64,000 bases of DNA from Glandiceps talaboti (taxonomy: Eukaryota; Hemichordata; Enteropneusta; Spengelidae): positions 12,167,822 to 12,231,821 of the forward strand of contig NC_135570.1 in the NCBI RefSeq assembly GCF_964340395.1. The letters are read 5' to 3'. Below, one piece after another: positions 12,414-30,064 of this stretch (position 1 is the stretch's first letter; every line of letters begins with the position of its first letter). Below the pieces are notes generated by a model. The model made no database searches and was not told the DNA's origin. It saw only the letters and a program-made list of their open reading frames with translations. Both the position numbers and the translations under genes were made by a program.

Positions 12414-14129
12414 TATGTCACCAACGATCGTCCTTTCCAGACTAACTCTTGGGAGAGCTGTACGTGATGAAGTTGAAATCCGGGTCACGACGCCAGAACT
12501 TTACGTATACAAGTTACAACGTAATGAAACAAATCAATGAAGCTCTGTAAACAGCAGCTTATCAAACAGATACGATCCCATTTTCTTAAAGGTCAGGAGC
12601 AATATTTTTTAATCAAATACCCGACAAAAAGAGTGCCCAAAGGTGTATCACTTCATTCCATGACCGGCATGCTGCGCAGCGCCATTTTGTTTTGTGTGTT
12701 TGTTTGTTAAATCACATCTCTGTCTCTATATAAGGGTAAACCATTTGATTTGGGGAGGGGGAGCTTGAGGATTTGGAAACAGTTTTTTCTTCCAAGAGCA
12801 ACTAGTTAGCAAATATTTTTTTGCCTAGTAGAGGTACAATTTTTTTTAAAAACACAAATTCGACCATTGCCTTCACGTCATGTCATGTTGGATCACATAG
12901 GAAATTACTTCAAACCGAGTGTCAATCAATCAACAATATTTCTTAGGAGAGATGGTTGTATACATCCACACACACACACACACACACATGCACAAACACA
13001 CGTACGTACCTCAACAAACAAATAGTTGTATACATTACAATTTTTATTGAAAACTGACGGCAGTGGTTCCAAAAGACTAGTACCAAGACAAGTAACAATA
13101 CTATAGTAAATTTACATAAATGCAGAATTCATACTCCATCTCAATAAATGTACACTTAAAACATGAAGACAGTAGAAAACAATGCTTGCAAACTTATAAA
13201 GCTGTACAGATTTCAAAACATGTATGACTGAACTACTCGCTACTACCAAATTCACAATATGTGGGAACTATTGAAAGTATAGGTACAGTATATTCTGTTC
13301 CTCTTCAAGTTATACATAATGTAATAAACTTAAAGTACCACATTACCCATGACAACCGACCACTGTAACCTGGTTTGAAAGTGAATGCAAGTATATATGT
13401 GAAAAATATGACATGACAATGGTACAATGAAAGTCAGTCATCACCAGAGGGACATGTGGTATTATAGTAGGGAAATGCAACTCATTGGCACGCCAGTGTT
13501 TCGTTTTATATACTAAACCTGTATGTGATTGATTTGCATCACTTATTACCACCAAAGGACAAGTCAAGAAAATGCAACTGTGCGTTAAGTAATGTACCTA
13601 CTGACTGTATTTTATTTACTACAATAACACACTATATTTACAGTTGTGAAACATAAATACTGCTACTCTACGGCAGAGCATATTTGATCATTACTTTACA
13701 TACGGTATCACTTTTTCTCTCAGCCAATAAACGAGTTCATGTTGTACCCAACTCGTCAGAGCTCGAGTAAAACTATTTAATTGTGTTATAAACAGTGCTT
13801 GCAACTTTTAAATCTTTGTCAGAGATGAGAACGCTTAAAACTGATGTTTTGTCTTTGTGGGTGTTGCGTCAATCACTCATACATGTATGTAGGGAGCAAT
13901 GAGTACCACCAATGACATGTTTTGCACTTTCACGAGTATGACAAATTCAGAGTACACAAACTGATCAACAGTTGATTATTGTTGCTATAGATACAAAGTA
14001 GAATGATAGTAGCTCATTAATGTTGACATGGATACAGACTAGAACATTGTTGCCATGGATACAGACACAACTGAGTTTTTGATGCACTTGTTAATATATA
14101 CACGACACACTGAAAAGATTTCAAAAATA
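12414..14129. other. Gap between COX18 start and KAT8 stop
   Basis: Both genes run on the - strand, so this 1.7 kb must contain the COX18 promoter (CpG-containing stretch about 12420-12700, with a CAAAATGGCGCTG YY1-like motif on the - strand near 12690) and the KAT8 3' UTR. A short (CA)n lies at 12968-12988, and a dispersed repeat at 13345-13465 has a relative at 27520-27665. No coding exon was recognised. Confidence 0.5.
13345..13465. repeat. Dispersed repeat, family C, copy 1
   Basis: CACTGTAACCTGGTTTGA followed by GTGAATGCAAGT and a CATCACCAGAGG block matches 27520-27665 (ABCB8 intron 9) over about 120 bp, with the same order of blocks. Class unknown. Confidence 0.6.
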
Positions 14130-20770
<6,641 letters not shown>

Positions 20771-21998
20771 CTTGAAAATACCTATGTTAATTAGATCAGG
20801 GGTTAACCATCTTGGTGTCATTTTGTTGTGTTCACTTTAATTTGTGTTTTCACTACCAAGTGAAAATATGAGCTTTTTTAAATAGAGACTTTGTAAATGT
20901 AATTTAGCAAAGTTATGAAAAATGGTCATATAAGCAATTGTTAAATTTTATACTATATTATTGCGGGATAACATCGCACACTTGATAATTAGAGTGTCAC
21001 CCCTGATTATATCATACTGAACGTGTGAGGGCGCACATTTTGATACACTTATGTGCTTGCGTTTTTGCATACTAAAGTGCATGTTTCTATTTGTAATATT
21101 TTTTAAGGTCGTTAACTCTATAAATTTTTGTTTGCTTTACTGATAAGTTTTTTTTTGTATTTGTAAATCAAATTTTCATTAATTGAACTTATTTTCGTCC
21201 ATTAAAGTCAATTTCGGCTAGTTACAGTCCTTTGATTTACTTTCAGTGCGTTGTAGTTGGGTTATGAAAGTAAGTTTCCGGTAAAGTTATCAATTTTAAC
21301 CACGCATTATAAAGCCCTGCATGTATTGTTATATCAGTTGTTTTCATATCCACTGAATTGAAAAACTGCAGATGTTTTGCAAACCTTTTAATATGGAAAT
21401 AAGCAAGATATTTCAATATATACCCCTCGATGACATAATATTCCTGGGATAATATTCAATTGAAGACGTTGAGGGCCCTCTCCAATGTCTATGAATCAAC
21501 CGACCATGTCATCTTTAGTGTTCTGCGAATAGAAGGAAATGAACATGAACAGAGATTATTAGTATTGCATAAAGGAATTTGTAGTGTTCAGCTTGATCAA
21601 CACTGATTCATGTCGAATTCCAAACGCTAAATTTCCCGCCAAAATCATCTTACCAATGGTACATGTGATATCACTTATGCAATTTTTTTTGCATTCGATC
21701 TTTATTCAAAGTAAACAAATAGCTAAAAATGAAGGAGTTCATCTTTTAAGAAAAATTACAATCAACCATTCGGTAAATTCACATCAAGTTCGTAGTGTCC
21801 AAGTTTTCTTGTGTCATGTTGAAAAAACAAACAGAGAAACTTCCTATTAATTCTTCTTTCGTTAGTGTGACTGAAGAGCAAACTGAAGCTGCATATATGT
21901 GTTCAAAAAGTGTTCCAAACTAGACCAGATTGTTTGACAGTTTCAACAATTTTGGAATTCTTTTTGAGTGACTGACTGACTGTCTGACTGATTGACCA

Positions 21999-22032
<34 letters not shown>

Positions 22033-22287
22033 CGATCGACTGACTGACTGATTGACTGATACTGAAAGATTTCCAACATCAAAAGTTAATTTTCGATACT
22101 AGTATACCAAACTGCAAACAACGCAAACTAAATCAGTGGACGCGAAAAACTCAAACGTGCCGTAGAGGGCAATAGTGAAAAATAGCCTCTGACTTCATTC
22201 ATATCACACTGGCCCACGGGATCCGGAACGAGTCGTACGCCGGGGTCGTACGTTTGGACGATTATAGTAGAACACCAGGATCGGAAC
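20771..22287. other. Divergent promoter region between KAT8 and ABCB8
   Basis: The two start codons are 1.5 kb apart and the genes are transcribed away from each other. The region holds a (TGAT)n/(GACT)n tract at 21970-22050 and a CpG-containing segment at 22190-22260 just before the proposed ABCB8 start. No coding exon, TATA box or obvious shared element was identified. Confidence 0.5.
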
Positions 22288-25200
22288 ATGATGGTAAGAG
22301 TTTTATACGCCCAGCATGGAAGTAAGAGGTCAGTGCTGACCACACATTGTCCATCAATGATGATCACATCCAGATTGACCTATGACCTGGCCCAGTAGCT
22401 GTTACTAGTAGTAGTACATAGTAGTAGTAGTACACTCGTACTACTACTACGACGTTGGAAAACACTACAGTTCTAGTTCTCGAGTCGATCACTATCAGAA
22501 GTTCCTAGGATTCATAACTCTAGCACAGACTTATACACTCACTTTTGCTGAATCCCATGGCTGTTTAGTTTACTGTTCAGGAAGGGGTGGCAAAGGGTGG
22601 TGTCATTGTTGGGGAGGGGGGGGGGGGTAATGTTCCAGTTATGCCCCACAAGTACTATATTGAAGTGGCACAACTGAGTTTATATGAATGAATGAATGAA
22701 TGAATGAATATGTTTTTAGGGTGTAACTTATGACGATCTGATGATGTAATTTCTTATTTGTGTCAAAAATGGTCAGGAACTCCCTACTACCATCAGCAGT
22801 TCTAAGAATGCCTGAACAAAATTACAATATTTCATAGAGGATATGCATTGATATTAACATCATACTAGAACAGTATTAAAATCAAAGTTTTTTTGCAAAT
22901 ATTTTCACTTGAGTAAAAAAATGCTTATAAAATCAGCTCATGCCACTTTAACTATACCAGTTTTAGTCATCTCACATTTTCTTCTGTAGAAACTTGTCAT
23001 AATTTCATTATCATAAAGTACAACTTACTGAGAAATTTCTGTTTGTATTCAGCTGCGACCAGCCATATCATGTTGTAGCAGTGTCTTGAGGAACAGAACT
23101 TGGACAGTAAATACATCCACTGGTATGTCTGTGTGGTAAGTCTGTTAACCTATGTGTATGTCTATCATGTGACTATGTGGTACGTCTATATATCTATGTA
23201 TATTTATATATGGTAAGTCTATGTATATCCACTTGTTGTCTATGTGGTAAGTAGGTAAGTGTATATATATATTTGTTCATCTATGTGGTAAGTCTGTATG
23301 TGTATCCACTTGTCTATGTGATAAGTATATGTATAATTTATTTGTATATATATGTGGTAAGTCTATTTAGCTATATCCACTTGTTACCTTAGAATATAGT
23401 AAATTAAGTATATATATGTATATATATTTGTATGTATGTGGTAAGTCAATCTATTTTGGTATATCCACTTGTTGTCTATATAGTAAGTATATATGTATAT
23501 CTACATATGTATCTATGAGAGGGAGTAATACAACACCATAAACCATCAGCCTTTTTACAGCACCGTTCGCAACCTAACCGCCAAGAGGTATATCCATATT
23601 TGTTACTTCAGTAGCAATATATGCTCTGGCTTGCGAGAATGGAATAACACAGCAAATCAGTGCAAATTTCTATGGCATTCAGAGTACTAAACTTTAAGAT
23701 ACTATCAAAGCAATTAAATTTCATGTTAATTTGATTTTGTATATATTTATTCACAGGAATCTTACACGTGTACGTCTATCAGGCTTGTCATCATGTACAA
23801 AGAGGAGTTCACTTTTGAACCGACTAAAACAACAGTTTAGACTGACACCATTGTCTGCTGGGAAGACGTCAAAAACTAAGACCTTAGGGTTGACTTTCAA
23901 ACTAGGCTGTGGTGTTGGTACACTGCTAGCTGTACATGTACTCAAACACAGAGGAGAACATGTACAATGTAAAGTCAGAACTACAGGACGTCTTATAACA
24001 GACCAATCTGGTGATCAACCAACCTTTCAATGGAATGAATTTATACACTACTTATGGCCAGAATTGTGGCATCTACTCCTAGCATTACTAGTAAGTATAT
24101 GTATGGGTATAAATTTGTACATTATTTATGGCGTGAATTATGGCATCGTGCAGTGAACAGTACTTTCTGTTATTTTCAGAGTGCATTTGCTGTTGCCATG
24201 GTAAACATCAAAATGCCACTTCTGATTGGAGAACTTGTGGAAGTTGTATCTAAATTTACAAAAGAGAATGCGGGCAACTATCTTGAAGAAATGAAGAAAC
24301 CAGCTATGAAACTAATTAGTATGTATGCAATACAGGTCAGTCAATGTTTGAATCTATGATAAAGGGGAACACCAAGCTAGGAAATAAACTTATTTTGATA
24401 AACTAAGCGTTCTGGAGAGTCATTTCATGATTTCACATCACCTACAATTACTTGCAATATCAGAGAAACATCAAGTTGATCTTTTACCTTTATACAATAT
24501 CTTTGCTGTGGACCATTGCATCATGGGAGTCAGCAGAAATAATATATTCAAATTGCACAATGAATATTCATGCCTCCTGAGTGCTTATTCCCTTCGGTGT
24601 AAAACATCTCTCAGCAGTGTTGATGTTTGGCTATATTTCTATGTTACAGGCAGTGTTAACGTTTGGTTATATTTCCATGTTATCATCGGTGGGTGAGAGA
24701 CTTGCAACAAGAATGAGAAAAGAACTGTTTGCATCCCTTGTCAAACAAGATATTGCATTCTTTGATGTCAAGAAAACAGGAGAACTTGTTAGCAGGTACA
24801 GCAAGTAACCATAGCGATGTGGCTGTAACTAGAACTTACCATGATTTTTCACTTACCATATTTATGATTTTATATTTACTGAGGCATGTATGAAAAATTA
24901 ATCATGGAACAAAATTTCCAAATTGTTGACAACATAATAAATAGTCCAGACTGATTATCCATACTGTACAATGTCAGTCAAGTTGGCACAGTAAATGTAC
25001 CATCAATGATTATAACACATCATTTTCATATAGTCTTCAGTGATTGGTTAAGATTGTGTCACATGGTTTGGATTGGTGACCCATAGTGACCTCAATTTGC
25101 ATACAGTGAGGTACTAGTCATGTTCTATTTTCCCTAGGGCTTTCAGCTTTGGGAAATAGTTGCTACATAACAGCCCTTGGGGTAATATACATCTGCTAAT

Positions 25201-28200
25201 GCCCTCATAGCTGGGCAATAAGTGTATATATTAACACCATTCTTAGTATGGTGGTAAATGAGATTATCTGTATCATTTATATCACTGCATTATGTGTAAT
25301 AAGATCAGAAAAATGGTTATGTAACAATATAATGTTTATTAATTTCAGACTGACTGCAGATGTTCAAGATTTCAAAAGTTCATTTAAATTATGTATATCT
25401 CAAGGACTAAGAAGTAGTACTCAGGTATGCATGGACTGACAGACAGAGTCCATTGTAATAGCCCCACTTCGGGGGCTTAAAAGGCTGGAAGAAATAAATA
25501 TTATTATTATTATTAAAAGTAAATTCTAATAATGTATCTCTCAGGATGACTGAGCTTATGGATTCGTATAGCGAGGCTGTGAGAAATGTCATTCTAACAT
25601 ACCCTAATGTGAGAGAATATCTTTTTCTAGCACATTCTCACGAAGCTGTGAGGATGCGGTGATTTACTCGCAAAAATGATTGCCTAGCTATATATAGTGA
25701 CATCATTAATATGTAAACTGTGGGTAAATTTTAGTTGGATATTGGCAGGATTAAATGCATTTACCCAAATCTAAACAAAGAATTTGTCTTCATTTAACCA
25801 TCCCTCTTCTTCAAAAGAAAATCTGTTTTCCAAAAAAAAAAAGATAAGTTGAAACTCACCTTTCTGATAATTTTGGTATAAATTAAAAGAACTAAATATG
25901 GTATAGATATATAACCTGTATGTTTTATCTGGTTTCTTGACAGGTCGTCGGTTGTATTGTTTCAATTTACATGTTGTCACCTAAACTCACTGCTTTAATG
26001 GTTGTTATTGTACCTGCTATGGTATTAGGAGGCACTGTGATTGGTCGGATTTTACGTTCATTATCACGACAGGCTCAGGAACAGGTAGGGAACTGTGATT
26101 GGTTGAATTTAGGTCCAGGAATACATAGGGAACTGTGATTGGTTGGATTTAGGCCCGAGAATACAGAGGGAATTGTGATAGGTTGGATTTAGGTCCAGAA
26201 TACACAGGGAACTGTGATTGGTTAAATTAAGGTCTAGGAATATGCTTGCCTGTCGCTGGTTGTACATTGTCATAATTCTTCCTCAATTTTCAGGTAGCCA
26301 AGGCTACATCTGTAGCTGATGAAGCCCTAGGAAATATCAGAACAGTGAGAGCATTTGCCATGGAAACCAAGGAGTGTGAACTATACGGAAATGAACTTGA
26401 AAAAGCCAGTAGTGATAATATGAAATTAGGTTTAGGAATTGGGTTCTTTCAAGGAGTATCTAACTTTGCATTAAATGGTAAGTTTCTAAAAATGGTAAGC
26501 GTCTAACTTTGTGTGAAATGGTAAGTTCTAACTTCGTGTTAAATGGTAAGTTCTAACTTCATGTTAAATGGTACCGTAAGTTCTTACTTATGGTAAGTTC
26601 TAACTGCATTTTAAATGGTAAGTTCCGTATGTGTGTTAAATGGTAAGTTCTAACTTTGTGTGAAATGGTAAGTTTTAACTTCATGTTAAATTCTAACTTA
26701 TGGTAAGTTCTAACTTCATGTTAAATGGTAAGTTATTACTTATGGTAAGTTCTAACTTCATGTTAAATGGTAAGTTCTTATGGTGCTAACTTCATGTTAA
26801 AATGGTAAGTTCTAAATCTGTGTTAAATGGTAAGTTTCTAAATGTTAAGTTTCTTACTTTGCATTAAATGGTGAGTTTTACAGGTTTCAAAAACAACAGT
26901 ATATTAACTTTGTAACCCAAACATAGTTTTTTTAGCACCCAGTTTTTAAGGGGGAGGGGGTCTTTGAATACTAAGGGGTAGTGGTCTTTGAATACTAAAG
27001 GGGGAGGGGGTCTTTGAATACTAAGGGGGGGGGGAGGGGGTCTTTGAATACTAAGGGGAGGGAGTCTTTGAATACTGTTGTAAAATATTGACAAAACTAA
27101 CACGTAAGGAGCTATGATTTTATGATTTCTAAAAATATAAATAATATGTAGTATATTATATAGAATGATAATTATAGTTAGATATTATCTCTTTGAAAAT
27201 CAAATGAGATTTTAATTTGTTCTTACTACCGGTATATATGTATGGCTTGACTTGACATTTCACATTCATTTCAGTATATGTGAAGTTTTGCCTTTATTTG
27301 ATATTTCAGGTTTGGTACTTTGTGTGTTGTATGCTGGTGGCTACCTTGTGTCTAGCCGTGAAATAAAAGGTGGCGATCTGATGTCTTTCTTAGTAGCTGT
27401 ACAGACCATCCAGAGATCTCTAGCAAGTATGTCTCTCCTCTTTGGCCAAGCTGTCCGTGGTGTTAGTGCAGGGGCTAGAGTTTTTGAGGTAAGAGTTAGT
27501 GTATGGTATAGAATATCAGGTTGCCCCTGACAACTGATCAATGTGACCTGGTTTGAGTGTGAATGTGAGTATGAGTGTATAAGTGAAAACAAGAGATGGG
27601 GATGCAGTTGTATAATGAATATCTTGAAGTCATCACCTTAAAAGGAGCAGTGGTATTAGTAGTAATATCACACTTTACAAACAGCAAACATTGATACACC
27701 AGTAGATACAGTTTGGAGAAAGTAGTTTGTATATATAAACAGAGATATTACCATAGTACAGTGTATAAATATCAATATATTATACCATACCCAAGCCAAG
27801 TTATTGTCCATGAACAGAAAATGTAGATTTATATATACCCTGGTCATTCTATGTCATGACAACCTGTGTCTATGTCACTGGTTTTGTGGTGTCCAAAATA
27901 TTAGTCAAAACTTTAAATCACCATTATTTTTCATGATTTTCATAAATTATGCTTGAGGAGGTATAATTATTTTATTCCCCAATATTTTTTTTCTTTCAAC
28001 TGGAAAATACTCATGACCTAAGGGGCTTTGCTTTGTCATTACTCCTCTTATGACAAAGCAAAGCCCCTTAGGTCACTTGTATTTTCCTTGGCTGAACAAA
28101 GAAAAATATTGGGGAATAATATCTAATTATAAAGTATGACAGCATTTTACTAATTCAAAATTTGATTGATTCTATTTTTATTTTGTTGAATAGTATATTT

Positions 28201-30030
28201 TAATGGAACCACAGATGAATGTCACTGGTGGTAAAATCATTCCATATCACAGTCTTTTTGCAAATGTAGAATTTCACAATGTCAGCTTTTCTTACCCTAC
28301 AAGGCCTGAACAGGTAAGTTATTCCTTGTAATAGACCTTGCTTATAAATGTTGCCCTCTAGTGGTATCAACTTTTCTTATCGTACAAGGCCTGAACAGGG
28401 ACATGTTCCATAGACAAAATGCTTGTGAACGTTTGTGATTGTGGGCATGAATTTACACTTCATTGACGAGTTATTGTCTTAGATTACTAGTGCACATCAG
28501 TTTTGATTCATCTCTGCAAAAAAGTTCGTGCAATTGATAATTTACAATTGGCCATGGTATTTAGAAAATTACAATTACTCATCGGCGTAATGGTTGATGT
28601 ACATTGAGCAGTGCAAGATAACTTGGGGGTCAGGTCACAGGTCAAAGATCACTTCATTAGGCTAAAAATAATACATGCATAAACAAAGGGCTTTTTTAAA
28701 GGCATTCTTGCACCATGACTACCGCAATGGTGTGATTTAATTACCTTTTCAGTGATAAACGCTGAATGTATACAAAATGCCACAATTTTCTGTGTAAATA
28801 TGCTGTGGCAGCCATCTTTTATTTTTCACATGCAACATGCATAAAGAGTCCAGAAGAGGGCCAGGTTGACCTGGTCAAACAATGACAAAATGTTTTGTGT
28901 ACTGAATGGTCCCTCAGGCAAGTTATTCTTTGTAATAGACATTTACATACGATATAATAAAAATATATGTTAAATCTGCAATCTGCATTTGATGTGCTCA
29001 TGCTCAGTAACCAATAACAACCACTGGTATCCATTTCTGATGATGGTGTTTGTTACAAGAAATTGTCATTTATTTTACAGAGTGTTCTGAAGAATTTTAA
29101 TCTAAAATTACAGAATGGACAAATAGTTGCTTTGTGTGGGTCATCAGGTGGTGGTAAGTATGTTAGAGCAATGTGAGATTGTGACGTGTCATCAACAATT
29201 AAAATAATGAATCATTTGTTCAAAATCAATTGTTGCAGTATAAACAAAAGAGAACTATTTTATGCAACCAAACCTTTGATCAAAACGGCACACTACATGT
29301 ACATGTAGATCAGAATGGTGCCAGGAAATAAAGGCATTTCTACAGCAGAGACACCCTATAAAGACACAAGATCAACTTGACACTTCTGTGAAATCACAAG
29401 TAATTGTAGTAAATGTAAAAACATGAAACAACTCTCCAGAACATATAGTTTATGAAAATGTCTATATTTACTGGAGAGGTGTTTCCCTTTCAGTATGTCT
29501 CACTTGCCATTGTTATTTTAGCTACTAGTATTGTCAGAGATATTTAAGGGTATCTAAAACGTTAAACTGAGACCATGAACTGAGAGTCTCAGTTTAGTCT
29601 CAGATTGTCAAGAAAACAAAGTTACACTCGATGCTGTAAACAAGTTATTGTTGACTTTAAACTGCAGGTAAATCAACAATTGCTGCTTTGTTAGAGAGAT
29701 TTTATGATGTAAATGGAGGACGTATTACTTTAGATGGACATGATATCAGGTCATTAGATGCCAGCTGGTTAAGAGGTCATGTTATTGGATTCATCAATCA
29801 GGTACAAACAGTTTGTCAAAATCTAAGTCATGACAAAACCACTTTTTTGGTAAATAGTAGATATAAATTGGCTGTTCTCTACAATTTAATTAAGTTTGAA
29901 AATTGACGTTCTGTGAAGTATTTCTGTATGTATGTATGTATGTATTTCTGTATTTCTGTATGTATTTCTGTATGCATGTATTTCTGTATGTATGTATGTA
30001 TGTATGTATGTATGTACATATGTATGTATG

Positions 30031-30064
<34 letters not shown>

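Noticed and set aside
12640-12700. ATGGCGCTGCGCAGCATG on the - strand as the COX18 start
   Set aside because: The frame stops after ten codons and has no usable donor; more likely part of the promoter or 5' UTR with a YY1-like motif.
24427-24696. 89-codon open frame overlapping ABCB8 exon 5
   Set aside because: Most of it reads through a family B MITE-like element; the ABCB8 frame is a different one.
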